Notes: generated from the letters alone by a model not told the origin. Numbered from the stretch's first letter, positions 17,145 through 26,309 are shown. The stretch: DNA of 64,000 nucleotides from CAVVSD01 sp963750895 (GCA_963750895.1 CAVVSD010000006.1:1054001-1118000), one strand, 5' to 3'. Program-made: numbers and translations.

Positions 17145-17525
17145 TCACTCGCAGCCGGCGCGGACCGCCTCGAGCTCCCCCTCGACGGTCGTCATCTGCT
17201 CCTCCACGGCGGCCTCGTCGGTCCCGTCCGGGAAGAAGAGCGTGAACTGGTACTCGGCGCCGTCGCCGTTGCGCAGCACGCGGGAGAACGCGCCCCGGTC
17301 GCGGTCGGCGGCCGACACGAGGTCGACGGTGCCGTGCTCGGCCGAGGCGCGCACGACGATCGGGAACTCGCCCGCGTCGTTCGTGACGATCCATTGGTCA
17401 CCGTCGGGGCGCACGGCGCTCGCGAACGCGGGAGCCCAGACGGGGAGGTTGCGAGGGTCCGCGACGTAGCCGAAGACGGTTGCGGGCGGAGCGGCGATGG
17501 TGATGGAACGTGATTCGGTACGCAT
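17145..17525 (-). CDS. SRPBCC-family protein (START-like)
   Basis: 126 aa from the ATG at 17525. Opens with SITIAAPPATVFGYVADPRNLPVWAP, the standard N-terminus of polyketide-cyclase/START-type SRPBCC proteins, and continues as alternating beta strands to a C-terminal helix. These proteins bind hydrophobic ligands; no catalytic function can be read. Transcribed divergently from the MarR regulator at 17581, a common regulator/target arrangement, so regulation by that MarR is likely. Confidence 0.75.
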   Translation of the reverse strand: MRTESRSITIAAPPATVFGYVADPRNLPVWAPAFASAVRPDGDQWIVTNDAGEFPIVVRASAEHGTVDLVSAADRDRGAFSRVLRNGDGAEYQFTLFFPDGTDEAAVEEQMTTVEGELEAVRAGCE

Positions 17526-17580
17526 GCGCAGACCATACGCAGCTTCTAGACGATATGCAAACGCGTAGGATCGTCGCGTC
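17526..17580. promoter_or_regulatory. divergent promoter region of SRPBCC and MarR genes
   Basis: The 55-bp spacer carries TAGGAT (17566-17571), a TANNNT -10 placed 9 nt before the marR ATG with no ribosome binding site, so the MarR mRNA is probably leaderless. It also holds a TCTAGA palindrome flanked by CATA and TATG half-sites, a plausible MarR operator. Confidence 0.4.
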
Positions 17581-17991
17581 ATGGCCGGCGAGCGCGACGA
17601 CCTCGGGGCGATGTTCGCCCGGGCGACCCGCAGGCTGATCGCCGAGGAGCGACCGCTGCTCGACGCCCACGGGGTGACGATGTGGGAGTACGTCGCGCTG
17701 TCGCATCTCGGGCGCGGGGCCGCGGGCTCGCAGCTGGCGATGGCCGAGGCGATCGGCTACGACAAGACCCGGCTCATCGCGCTGCTGGAGGGCCTGGAGG
17801 GCCGGGGCCTCGTGAGCCGCGAGCCGGATCCGCGGGACCGCCGGGCCCGCGTCGTGCGTCTCACGCCGGCGGGGACGCGCGTGCTGGGCGCGGCGCGCGC
17901 CGACATCCGGGCCATGGAGCGCCGCGTGCTCTCGGACCTGTCGGCCGGGGAGCGCGACGTGCTCCTCGCGGTCCTGCCGCGGCTGGCCTAG
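17581..17991 (+). CDS. MarR-family transcriptional regulator
   Basis: 136 aa. Winged-helix MarR architecture: dimerisation helix (ARATRRLIAEERPLLDAHG), then VTMWEYVALSHLG, recognition region MAEAIGYDKTRLIALLEGLEGRGLV and the wing SREPDPRDRRARVVRLTPAG, all at the expected positions. Members respond to small aromatic ligands or oxidants. Likely autoregulated and controlling the divergent SRPBCC gene. Confidence 0.9.
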   Translation: MAGERDDLGAMFARATRRLIAEERPLLDAHGVTMWEYVALSHLGRGAAGSQLAMAEAIGYDKTRLIALLEGLEGRGLVSREPDPRDRRARVVRLTPAGTRVLGAARADIRAMERRVLSDLSAGERDVLLAVLPRLA

Positions 17992-18055
17992 TCACACCCC
18001 GGCGGTCTCGGCGGTCAGTGGTATGACCGATGACGACGCAGGAGTGTGAGACCCC

Positions 18056-18943
18056 ATGGACCAGCGCGACGTCCTTGCCCAGCAGTTCGAGGAGCACCGC
18101 AGCCATCTGCGGGCCGTGGCGTACCGGATGCTCGGGTCGCAGGCGGAGGCCGACGACGCCGTCCAGGAGGCCTGGCTGCGGCTCAACCGCTCGGACGCGG
18201 ACGCGATCGAGAACCTCGGCGGTTGGCTCACCACCGTCGTCGCGCGGGTCTGCCTGAACGAGCTGCAGTCGCGGCGCACGCGGCGCGAGGATCCGCTCGA
18301 CGCGGTCCGCGTCCCCGAGCCGGTCATCAGCCGCGCGGACGGCGTCGATCCCGAGCAGGAGGCGCTGCTGGCCGACTCCGTCGGGCTGGCGCTGCTCGTC
18401 GTGCTCGAGGCGCTGCCGCCCGCCGAGCGTCTCGCGTTCGTGCTGCACGACATGTTCGCCGTGCCCTTCGACGAGATCGCGCCGATCGTCGGCCGGACGC
18501 CGACCGCGGCGCGCAAGCTCGCAAGCCGCGCGCGGCATCGCGTGCAGGGCGAGGCGCCCGCGCCCGATCCGGACCTCGCGCGCCAGCGGGTCGTCGTCGA
18601 CGCGTTCTTCGCCGCGGCCCGGGAGGGCGACTTCGACGCGCTCGTGTCCGTGCTCGACCCCGACGTCGTCCTGCGCTCCGACGGAGGGGTGTCCCATCCC
18701 GACGCGTCGGTCGTCGTCCGCGGCGCGGAGGCCGTGGCGGGCCGGGCGATGACGTTCGCGCGGCTGTCGCCCTACGTGCGTCCCGCGCTCGTCAACGGCG
18801 CCGCCGGTGTCGTCGTGGCGCCCGAGGGTCGCGCGTTCTCGGTCATGGGCTTCACGGTCCGCGACGGGCGCGTGGTCGCCATCGACGCGCTCGCGGACCC
18901 GGAGCGGCTCGCGGCGCTGGACTTGACGGTCCTGGACGATTGA
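18056..18943 (+). CDS. ECF41-type sigma factor (SigJ-like) with SnoaL-like C-terminal domain
   Basis: 295 aa. Region 2 is at about 12-75 (YRMLGSQAEADDAVQEAWLR, NLGGWLTTVVARVCLNEL), region 4 at about 130-175 (LPPAERLAFVLHDMFAVPFDEIAPIVGRT) and a fused NTF2/SnoaL domain at about 195-295 with RSDGG, matching the DGGGK-type motif of ECF41. In this group the C-terminal domain replaces a separate anti-sigma factor and modulates activity. AGGAG precedes the ATG. The GST gene starts 3 nt after the stop and is the obvious co-transcribed partner. Confidence 0.9.
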   Translation: MDQRDVLAQQFEEHRSHLRAVAYRMLGSQAEADDAVQEAWLRLNRSDADAIENLGGWLTTVVARVCLNELQSRRTRREDPLDAVRVPEPVISRADGVDPEQEALLADSVGLALLVVLEALPPAERLAFVLHDMFAVPFDEIAPIVGRTPTAARKLASRARHRVQGEAPAPDPDLARQRVVVDAFFAAAREGDFDALVSVLDPDVVLRSDGGVSHPDASVVVRGAEAVAGRAMTFARLSPYVRPALVNGAAGVVVAPEGRAFSVMGFTVRDGRVVAIDALADPERLAALDLTVLDD

Positions 18944-18946
18944 GGC

Positions 18947-19543
18947 GTGCTGCTCTACGACTCGGCGGTCTCCGGCAACTGCTACAAGGTCCGGCTCCTG
19001 CTCGCGCATCTCGGGCTGCCCTTCGAGCGTCGCGAGGTCGACGTCGTCGATCGGTCGGGGCGCCAGGACCTCCTCGGCGAGCTGAACCCGGGACTGCGGG
19101 TGCCGACGCTCGTGCTCGACGACGGGCGCCCGCTCGGCGAGTCCGACGCGATCCTCATGTACCTCGGCGAGGGCACGCCGTACGTGCCGGAGGATCGGTA
19201 CCTGCGCGCCCAGGTCCTGCAGTGGCTGTTCTTCGAGCAGTACAGCCACGAGCCGTACATCGCGGTCGTGCGGTTCTGGCTGACGCTCGCCGCCTCCCGG
19301 CCGCCCGACGACGAGGTCGAGGCACGGAGGGAGGGCGGCCGGGTCGCGCTCGCGGCGATGGAGCGTCACCTCGCGACGCGCACCTTCCTCGTCGGCGAGG
19401 CGTACTCCGTCGCGGACATCGCGCTGTACGCGTACACGCACGTCGCGGACGAGGGCGGGTTCGACCTGGCGCCGTACCCGGCGGTGCGCGCCTGGCTGGG
19501 ACGCGTCGCATCCCAGCCGGGGCACGTCCCGATCACGGACTGA
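18947..19543 (+). CDS. glutathione S-transferase family protein
   Basis: 198 aa. Thioredoxin-like N-terminal domain (LLYDSAVSGNCYKVRLLLAHLG with the catalytic-loop Ser/Asn, LNPGLRVPTLVLDDGRPLGE with the cis-Pro, ESDAILMYL) and all-helical C-terminal domain (FLVGEAYSVADIALYAYTHV). Actinobacteria generally lack glutathione, so the true thiol is uncertain. GTG start 3 nt after the ECF41 sigma gene; probably the same transcript. ECF41 factors are usually paired with a detoxifying enzyme gene, which fits. Confidence 0.85.
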   Translation: MLLYDSAVSGNCYKVRLLLAHLGLPFERREVDVVDRSGRQDLLGELNPGLRVPTLVLDDGRPLGESDAILMYLGEGTPYVPEDRYLRAQVLQWLFFEQYSHEPYIAVVRFWLTLAASRPPDDEVEARREGGRVALAAMERHLATRTFLVGEAYSVADIALYAYTHVADEGGFDLAPYPAVRAWLGRVASQPGHVPITD

Positions 19544-19571
19544 GGTCAGACGGACGTGGACGCGCCCGTCG

Positions 19572-19984
19572 TCAGACGGTGAGCCTGGCGGTGCAGACCT
19601 CGCCCGTCGGGCTCGTCGCGCGGGCGGTGATCCGGTCGCTGCCGGCGCCGTCCGCGATCCGGCGCTCGACGCTGAACGAGCCGCTCGGCGCGCTGGTCGT
19701 CGCCCGCGTGGTGACGGCCACGGCGCCGTTGCGGCGGATGACGACGCGCCAGGTCACCCCGTTGCGGTTCTGGTCGACCTCGAACTCGGCCTCGAGGCGC
19801 CCGTCGTCGGGCTTGGCCTTCAGCTTGGCGCTGGAGCCCGCGGTGCAGCTGCCGGTGACCCGCGTCTCACGCGAGTTCCGCCGCCGCCGCCGTTGTCGTC
19901 GTCGTCTCCGCCCTTGGCGAGCGCTGCACCGGGCAGTGCGATGCCGATGACGAGGCCGAGGGCGATGGTGCGTGCGATCTTCAT
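19572..19984 (-). CDS. secreted protein with GGC-repeat frameshift
   Basis: The ATG at 19984 opens a clear signal peptide (MKIARTIALGLVIGIALPGAALA) followed by an Asp/Gly-rich linker. The remainder, in another frame, reads SCTAGSSAKLKAKPDDGRLE to ERRIADGAGSDRITARATSP and ends CTARLTV, an immunoglobulin-like beta sandwich with Cys near both ends. One base is missing in a GGC-repeat run at about 19870-19890; restoring it joins the two parts into about 137 aa. Function unknown. Followed downstream by nothing on this strand for a convergent GST. Confidence 0.6.
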
Positions 19985-20054
19985 GTCGTGTCTCCGGTCG
20001 GGAAAGCGGTCGATCGCCACCTTGAGGGAGACATGGTCCGGCTCGCAATGGGAC

Positions 20055-22010
20055 TTAGGTCCGAGCGGCCACCTCGGGCGTCTCCTGCGCGAGCTCCAGC
20101 GCGAGACGCTCGATGGCGTCGTTGACCCGAGGGTCCTCGTCCGGCTCCCAGTCCGCGACGAGCTCGGTCAGGCAGTCGCGGCGCGCCTCGAGCAGGCGCT
20201 GCACGGTCGCGCTGCCCTCGTCGGTCGGTGCGCCGTCGCCGACGAGCCCACGCTCGTCGAGCGCAGCGAGCTCGGCGCGGATCCACCCGGCGTCGATGCC
20301 GCGGTCCGCGGCGAGGGCGTCCGGATCGCCGGTGCGGCCCTCGGCGCACTGCACGAGCAGCCACGCGGAGCCGGGGGAGAGGTCGAGCCCCGCAGCGTCG
20401 ACCGTGCGCTGGATGAACGCGCGCGTGCGCTCGCGGCCGACGAGCTGCGACAGCTCGCGCATGAGCTCCCGCAGCGAATCGCCGGACTTCGGTGACGCGA
20501 AGGCCTCGCCGACGCCGGCCGTCTCGACCGTCTGGCGCAGCGGCCGCTCCTCGACGAGCCACGACAGGAGGAACGCGACGAGCAGGATCGCGGCGGCGAC
20601 GATGAACACCGTCGACAGCGCGTCCGTGAACGCGCCGGTGTAGGCGTCGCGGATCGCCGACGGCAGGCGCTGCAGGGCGCTCGGATCGATCGAGCCGCTG
20701 CCGACCTGGGCGGCGGGGGAGCCCGCGAGCTCGTCGGTCAGCCGGTTGGTGAAGATCGCACCGAGCACCGCCGTCCCCAGCGAGCCGCCCATCGAGCGGA
20801 AGAGCGTCGCGCCCGAGGTCGCCACGCCCAGCTCCGAGTAGTCCACGGCGTTCTGCACGGCGAGGACGAGCACCTGCATCACGAGGCCCAGCCCGAGGCC
20901 CATGACGAACATCCCGACCGTGCCGTAGGCCACCGAGCTCCCCGCGTCCAGCCGCGACAGGAGGTACATCCCGATCGCGGCGAGCGCGGTGCCGGCGATC
21001 GGGAACACCTTGTAGCGCCCGGTGGCCGTGATGATCTGGCCCGACCCGATCGAGCCGATCAGGACGCCGGCCATCACCGGCACGAGCTGCAGGCCCGATT
21101 CGGTGGGGGAGTCGCCGCGCACGACCTGCTGGAAGAGCGGCAGGTAGGTCAGTGCTCCGAAGAGCGCGAAGCCGATGACGAACCCGATCGCGCTCGTCGT
21201 CCGGAAGACGCTGTTGCGGAACAGGTGCAGCGGGAGGATCGGCTCGGCCGCGCGGGACTCGGCGTACACGAACGCCGCGATCCCGCCGATCCCGATCACG
21301 GCGAGCACGACGATCTGCGCCGAGTCCCAGCCGTAGGACGTGCCGCCGAGCGTCGTCAGCAGGACGATCGCGGCGAGTCCGACCGCGAGCAGCGCGGCGC
21401 CGCGGTAGTCGACCTTGTGCTGCACGCGCTCGGTGGCGCTCGGGAGCGTGACGGCCAGGGCCCCGAGCGCGAGGAGGCCGAGCGGGATGTTGATGTAGAA
21501 GATCCAGCGCCACGACAGGTGGCTGGTGAAGAACCCGCCGATGAGCGGCCCGGCGACCGACGACACGCCGAAGACCGCGCCGAAGAGGCCCGCGTACTTC
21601 CCGCGCTGGCGCGGCGACACGACGTCGCCGATCGCGGCCTGCGCGCTGACCATCAGCCCGCCGCCGCCGAGCCCCTGGATGGCGCGGAACGCGATGAGCT
21701 CGGTCATCCCCTGCGCCAGACCGCACAGGGCGGAGCCGACGAGGAAGATCACGAGCGCGACCTGCAGCACGACCTTGCGGCCGTACAGGTCGCCGAGCTT
21801 GCCGTAGAGCGGCGTGACGACGGTGATCGCCAGGAGATAGGCCGTCACGACCCACGAGATGTGCTCCAGGCCGCCGAGCTCGCCGACGATCGTGGGGAGC
21901 GCGGTGGAGACGATCGTCTGGTCCAGCGACGCCAGGAGCATCACCAGCATGAGCGCGCCGATGACCAGGCCGAGCCGACCCCCACCGCTCTCCTCGCGCC
22001 GCCCCGCCAT
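20055..22010 (-). CDS. EmrB/QacA-type MFS transporter with C-terminal MarR-like winged-helix domain
   Basis: 651 aa. Residues 1 to about 500 form a 14-TM DHA2 exporter: LDQTIVSTALPTIVGELGG, GKLGDLYGRKVVLQ, IQGLGGGGLMVSAQAAIGD. The extra C-terminal 140 residues (SLRELMRELSQLVGRERT..., LAALDERGLVGDGAPTDEG) look like a MarR-type helix bundle and winged helix, as found in some actinobacterial drug exporters. That part would lie in the cytoplasm. Single-gene unit, divergent from the membrane-protein gene at 22038. Confidence 0.85.
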   Translation of the reverse strand: MAGRREESGGGRLGLVIGALMLVMLLASLDQTIVSTALPTIVGELGGLEHISWVVTAYLLAITVVTPLYGKLGDLYGRKVVLQVALVIFLVGSALCGLAQGMTELIAFRAIQGLGGGGLMVSAQAAIGDVVSPRQRGKYAGLFGAVFGVSSVAGPLIGGFFTSHLSWRWIFYINIPLGLLALGALAVTLPSATERVQHKVDYRGAALLAVGLAAIVLLTTLGGTSYGWDSAQIVVLAVIGIGGIAAFVYAESRAAEPILPLHLFRNSVFRTTSAIGFVIGFALFGALTYLPLFQQVVRGDSPTESGLQLVPVMAGVLIGSIGSGQIITATGRYKVFPIAGTALAAIGMYLLSRLDAGSSVAYGTVGMFVMGLGLGLVMQVLVLAVQNAVDYSELGVATSGATLFRSMGGSLGTAVLGAIFTNRLTDELAGSPAAQVGSGSIDPSALQRLPSAIRDAYTGAFTDALSTVFIVAAAILLVAFLLSWLVEERPLRQTVETAGVGEAFASPKSGDSLRELMRELSQLVGRERTRAFIQRTVDAAGLDLSPGSAWLLVQCAEGRTGDPDALAADRGIDAGWIRAELAALDERGLVGDGAPTDEGSATVQRLLEARRDCLTELVADWEPDEDPRVNDAIERLALELAQETPEVAART

Positions 22011-22022
22011 CGGCGCCGAGGT

Positions 22023-22028
22023 TACGCT
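22023..22028 (+). promoter_or_regulatory. TACGCT -10 element, leaderless
   Basis: A TANNNT element 9 nt before the GTG at 22038, with no ribosome binding site in between. Weak on its own but matches the spacing seen at other starts in this window. Confidence 0.3.
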
Positions 22029-22037
22029 TCCGCGCCG

Positions 22038-22531
22038 GTGAATCCGTCAGGCGCCAGCGAGTGGACCGACCTCTTCGTGGCCGCGGCCGGCGCGTCCGCC
22101 GCGCTGACGGGGCTCGTCTTCGTCGCCGTCTCGATCAACATCCAGGAGATCCTCCGCCTGCCGGGCGTGCCGGACCGCGCGCTCGCGACGCTCATGCTCC
22201 TGCTGGGCGCGCGTGGTCATCTCCCTGCTGCCGCTCATCCCGGACCAGAGCGGCACGGCGCTGGGGATCGAGCTCGTCGCTGGTCGGGATCGCGTTCATC
22301 GTGGTCATCGGCGTCACCGGCGCGCGGAGCTTCCAGCGCGCGGACAACCCGGCGGTCCGCGTCGAGCTCGTCGTGCTCGCCGGCCTCGGCACGGTGCCCT
22401 ACGTCGTCGGTGGCCTCCTCGTCCTCGCGGGCGTCGACGGCGGGCTCTACTGGGTGATCGGCGGCGTCATCGGCGCGATCGTCGGCGCGGTGCTCAACGC
22501 CTGGGTGCTGCTCGTCGAGATCCTGCGCTGA
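22038..22531 (+). CDS. multi-pass membrane protein, interrupted by two 1-nt frameshifts
   Basis: Corrected length about 164 aa with four to five TM segments. Three frames must be joined: VNPSGASEWTDLFVAAAGAS to LATLMLLLGA; then VVISLLPLIPDQSGTALGI after an extra base near 22212; then LVGIAFIVVIGVTGARSF to WVLLVEILR after another near 22278-22280. The opening SEWTDLFVAAAGASAALTGL and SINIQEIL are typical of small conserved actinobacterial membrane proteins without known function. Two insertions within 70 bp in otherwise conserved sequence suggest sequence error more than decay. Confidence 0.6.
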
Positions 22532-22544
22532 CGCCGGCGGTCGG

Positions 22545-25373
22545 TCAGGCCGGCGCGGGCTCCGGGGTGGTCGCGTCGCTGCGGGTCAGTGCCACGGCCA
22601 GCTCCGCACGCGCGCGGATGTCGAGCTTGGCGAAGACGTGCGTGAGGTGCGTCTCGACGGTGCGCTGGGTGACGTAGAGCTGCTCGGCGATCTCGCGGTT
22701 GGAGCTCCCCTCCGCCGCGAGCCGTGCGACGCGGTGCTCCGCCGCGGTCAGCGCGTGCGGGCCCGTGAGCGCAGCCCGGCGCGGGCGGGCGCCCGCGGCG
22801 TGCAGCTCGTCGCGCGCGCGGCGGGCCAGCAGCCGCATGCCGTTGCGCTCGGCGAGGTCGAGCGCCCGGCGCAGCGGGTCGCGCGCGTCGGCCCGGCGGT
22901 TGGCCCGCCGCAGCGCGGCGCCCAGGTCGACGAGCACGCGGGTCTGCTCGAGCTGGGCCGGGGAGCCGGCGAGCACGGCGGCGGCGCGTTCGAGCAGCGC
23001 GACCCGTTCGCCGCGATCCGCGGTGCGTGCGACCGCCCGCAGCCCCGCGCCGATCGGCCCGGGCAGCCCGAGCTGCTCCGCGAGCTGCAGGTGCGTCTCG
23101 GCGTGCCGTCGCGCCTCGGCGGGCTCGCCGAGCGCGACGAGCGCCTCGGCCGCGTCGGCGTGCCACGAGGCGAAGCCCGGATGGGCGTGCCCGAACGGCG
23201 CCCAGCGCTCGCCCGCGTCCAGGAGATCCGCCAGGGCCTCCTCGGGGCGGTGCTGGGAGAGCCGCAGCCGCGCGCGGCTCTGCAGCAGCAGCGGGGCGGT
23301 CAGGGCGCCCTCCGGCGGGTCGCCGACGCCGGCTGCCGCGAGGGCGGCGTCTGCGCTCTCCGGCTGGTCGGTCTCGGTGAGCGCGTCGACGAGGGGGTAC
23401 AGCGACCAGAGCAGCGCGTGCAGGGCGCTGTGGCGGAGCTTGAACTCGAAGGACAGGCGCGCGTCGGCCTCGGCCTCCCGGACGCGACCCGCGCACACGA
23501 GCGCGATGGCGCGCAGGAAGCTCCCGTGGTGGAGGGCGATGAGCCAGCCGCGCGGGCGGGCGAGCTCGATGAGCGCCGTGCAGCTCGCGCAGGCCACCTC
23601 GAGCTCGTCGCCCTGGATGAGCACGAGCGTCGCCACGGTGTTCAGCAGCGAATCCGGCTCGCCTGCCAACCCGTCGCTCTCGAGCAGCGGGCGCAGGATC
23701 GCGAGCGCGTCGGCGGCCGGTTCCCTGCCACCGAACAAGGCGTACGCGGCCGCGTTCGGCCGCCAGAGCTCGGTCGTCGCCGGGACGGCGGGATGGGCGA
23801 GCCGTGCGCGCGCCTCGGCCGTGAAGTCCGCCTGCACCGACGCGACGCACACGAGCTCCGCCTCGAGCAGCTCGACGGCCTCGGGCGCGACCTCGGAGGC
23901 GTCCTCCAGCCCGCGCCGGCAGAGCTCCAGCGCCTCCTCGAAGTGGCCGGCCATCCCCAGCGCCCGGCCGCCGCGCAGCGCGATCGCGACGCGCTGTTCC
24001 GGCGACGCGGCGAGATCCACCGCCTCGAGGAGCAGCCGGCCCGCGTCGGGCAGGACGTGCGCGGCGAGCGCCAGCCCGAGCTCGAGGCGGACGTCCGCAG
24101 CGATCGCGGGAGCCACAGGCGGCTCCACCAGAGCCCGGCGCAGGAACGCCGCCGCGCTCTCGGGAGCGCCGCGCCCGCGCGCGCGCTCGGCGGCGGCACG
24201 CAGCAGGGCGACGGTCTCGGGATCGGCCGCGGGGTCGGTGCGCAGGACGTGCAGCGCGACGCGCTCGGGGTCTGCGCCCTCCGCCGCGAGCATCCTCGCC
24301 GCCCGGCTGTGCCACTGGGCGAGCTCGCCGGCACCGAAGCTCGCGCGCAGCGCGCCGGCGACGAGCGGATGGGTGAGCGACAGCTCGCCGGTCCCCTCGA
24401 GCAGCCCCGCCGCGCGCAGCGCGTCCGCCGACGTCGCGGCGTCCTCGGGGTCGAGGCGCGCGAGGTGCGCGGCGTGGCGCACGGGCGCGCTGCCGCCGAG
24501 GACGGCGACCGCGCGAGCGAGGTCCGCCGAGCCGTCGGGCAGCCGCGCGAGCTGGCGCTCCACGCTGCGGGCGACCTGCTCCGGCCCGAACGAGCTCAGC
24601 CCGGCGGCGACGTGGTCGGTGGGGGCGATCTGCTCGGACGCGAGCTGACGGATGAGCGCGCCGAGCAGGAACGGGTTCCCGGCGGTGACGGCATGACACG
24701 CGTGCGCGAAGCTCGGGTCCGCCGTCGGGAGGCCCTCGCGGACGAGCGCCTCCGCCGCGGCCGGGCCCAGCGCGCGCGGACGCAGCGGGCCCTCCGGCGC
24801 GGCGGCGAGCAGCTCCGCGAGCAGGTCCGGCTGGGACGGGGGCTCGCCCGAGCGCACCGCGCAGACGACGCCGAGGCGCAGTTCCTCCAGACGGCCGGCG
24901 AGCTGCGCCAGCCACCGCAGCGACGGCGCGTCGGCCCAGTGGACGTCGTCGACGAGGAGCACGGTCGGCGCCCGGTCCGCGAGGTTGGCGGCGAGGTACT
25001 CCAGCCCGTGCGCCGCGGCGTGCATCGCGTCCCCGGTGAGCGCCGGCTCGGGGGTGTCGGGATGCAGCACCCGTCCCGCGAGCCCGGCGGCGCCGGTCGT
25101 CAGCTCGCTCCAGCTCGCCCCTCGCTGCAGCGGGGCGAAGAGCTGACGGGCGACGCCCCACGCCGCGTCCTGCTCGAGCGGGCCGGCGCGCGCGCTCAGC
25201 ACCGTCGCCCCCTGCGCCTCGGCACTGCGGCCCGCGGCGGCGAGGAGGCTCGACTTGCCGATCCCGGCGGCGCCCTCCACCACGATGACGCGACCCGTCC
25301 CGGCTCGTACCTGCTCGAGCCGATCGGCGAGCGTCGCGAGCTCGGTATCGCGATCCAGCAGTGCATCGCGCAT
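22545..25373 (-). CDS. LuxR-family regulator with AAA ATPase domain (LAL/MalT-like)
   Basis: 942 aa from the ATG at 25373. The N-terminus has LLDRDTELATLADRL, Walker A GAAGIGKSSLL and Walker B TVLLVDDVHWAD. A long alpha-helical TPR-like middle follows, and the C-terminal LuxR helix-turn-helix (LTAAEHRVARLAAEGSSNRE, LYVTQRTVETHLTHVFAKLD). Such STAND-type regulators are large ATP-dependent switches, often activators of catabolic or secondary-metabolic genes. It lies divergently from a methyltransferase gene at 25470; the spacer holds repeats that may be its binding site. Confidence 0.9.
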   Translation of the reverse strand: MRDALLDRDTELATLADRLEQVRAGTGRVIVVEGAAGIGKSSLLAAAGRSAEAQGATVLSARAGPLEQDAAWGVARQLFAPLQRGASWSELTTGAAGLAGRVLHPDTPEPALTGDAMHAAAHGLEYLAANLADRAPTVLLVDDVHWADAPSLRWLAQLAGRLEELRLGVVCAVRSGEPPSQPDLLAELLAAAPEGPLRPRALGPAAAEALVREGLPTADPSFAHACHAVTAGNPFLLGALIRQLASEQIAPTDHVAAGLSSFGPEQVARSVERQLARLPDGSADLARAVAVLGGSAPVRHAAHLARLDPEDAATSADALRAAGLLEGTGELSLTHPLVAGALRASFGAGELAQWHSRAARMLAAEGADPERVALHVLRTDPAADPETVALLRAAAERARGRGAPESAAAFLRRALVEPPVAPAIAADVRLELGLALAAHVLPDAGRLLLEAVDLAASPEQRVAIALRGGRALGMAGHFEEALELCRRGLEDASEVAPEAVELLEAELVCVASVQADFTAEARARLAHPAVPATTELWRPNAAAYALFGGREPAADALAILRPLLESDGLAGEPDSLLNTVATLVLIQGDELEVACASCTALIELARPRGWLIALHHGSFLRAIALVCAGRVREAEADARLSFEFKLRHSALHALLWSLYPLVDALTETDQPESADAALAAAGVGDPPEGALTAPLLLQSRARLRLSQHRPEEALADLLDAGERWAPFGHAHPGFASWHADAAEALVALGEPAEARRHAETHLQLAEQLGLPGPIGAGLRAVARTADRGERVALLERAAAVLAGSPAQLEQTRVLVDLGAALRRANRRADARDPLRRALDLAERNGMRLLARRARDELHAAGARPRRAALTGPHALTAAEHRVARLAAEGSSNREIAEQLYVTQRTVETHLTHVFAKLDIRARAELAVALTRSDATTPEPAPA

Positions 25374-25425
25374 GCCTCGACCGTACGTCGCACGCCTGCC
25401 CGCGTCCACCTCTCGGGCGAAAGAT

Positions 25426-25469
25426 CGTGGTCCCGTCCACGATGCGCCGCGGACCCCACGCCGCGGACC
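25426..25469. repeat. inverted and direct repeats between LuxR and methyltransferase genes
   Basis: CGTGG-TCCCGT-CCACG (25426-25441) is a perfect 5-bp dyad, followed by two exact copies of GCCGCGGACC at 25446-25455 and 25460-25469, one start to the next 14 bp. The second copy abuts the ATG at 25470. Possible operator; chance is not excluded in GC-rich sequence. Confidence 0.4.
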
Positions 25470-26309
25470 ATGACCGGCATGACGACCACCGACACCGACG
25501 GCTACGTGCTGGGACGCACGCACGCGGAGTACGAGCGCCTCCGGGCGCAGTCCCGCGTCTGGGAGCAGGCCACAGGACGGCTGCTCGACCACGTCGAGCT
25601 CGCGCGCGGCGCCCGCTGCCTCGATGCGGGATCGGGTCCGGGGGAGACCATGCGACACCTCGCCCAGCGCGTCGGCCCGTCCGGCGAGGTCGTCGGCATC
25701 GACCTCGACACCGTCCTCGGCGCGCAGGCGATGGACATGCTGCACGGCGCCGGCCATCGCCAGTGCTCGTTCGCGACGGTCGACCTCGAGGGCGACGATC
25801 CGATCCCCGGGGCGCCGTTCGACCTGGTCCACGCGCGCCTGCTGCTCCTGCACGTGTCCGATCCCGTGGCCGTCCTGCGGCGCCTCTGGGCCGCGGTCGC
25901 GCCGGGCGGCCATCTCGTCGTCCACGACTACGACCTGAGCGTCGTGGACACCCTCCCGCCGCTGGAGACCATGGACGAGTGGAAGCGCGTCGTGCTCGGC
26001 GCGTTCACCGGCGCCGGGTGCGACATCCGGATCGGCACGCGCCTGCCGCTGCTCTTCGCGGAGGCCGGGCTCGGGGCGCCCGACGGCACGGACGTCGCCG
26101 GGCGGCTCGAGGCGCTCGGCACGGCCGGGGCGATGCTGGCCGCCGTCCACGCCAGCATGCTGCCCGCCGCGCTCTCCATGGGCCTGACGACGGCCGAGGA
26201 GGCCGAGCGCTGGCGCGACGCCTTCGCCCGCGACCAGCGCGTCCACGGCGAGCAGCCCGGACTCTGGCCGCTGCTGGTCGGAGCCTGGAAGCAGCAGACC
26301 GCCGGATGA
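25470..26309 (+). CDS. class I SAM-dependent methyltransferase
   Basis: 279 aa. Motif I is ARCLDAGSGPGETMRHLAQR, followed by the acidic end of strand 2 (VVGIDLDTV), FDLVHARLLLLHVSDP at motif IV and VAPGGHLVVHDYD at the post-motif strand: a UbiE/methyltransferase-11-like fold. An alternative ATG lies at 25479. The stop overlaps the ATG of the next reading frame (ATGA at 26306), which suggests coupling to the membrane gene. Substrate unknown; regulation by the divergent LuxR protein is likely. Confidence 0.85.
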   Translation: MTGMTTTDTDGYVLGRTHAEYERLRAQSRVWEQATGRLLDHVELARGARCLDAGSGPGETMRHLAQRVGPSGEVVGIDLDTVLGAQAMDMLHGAGHRQCSFATVDLEGDDPIPGAPFDLVHARLLLLHVSDPVAVLRRLWAAVAPGGHLVVHDYDLSVVDTLPPLETMDEWKRVVLGAFTGAGCDIRIGTRLPLLFAEAGLGAPDGTDVAGRLEALGTAGAMLAAVHASMLPAALSMGLTTAEEAERWRDAFARDQRVHGEQPGLWPLLVGAWKQQTAG

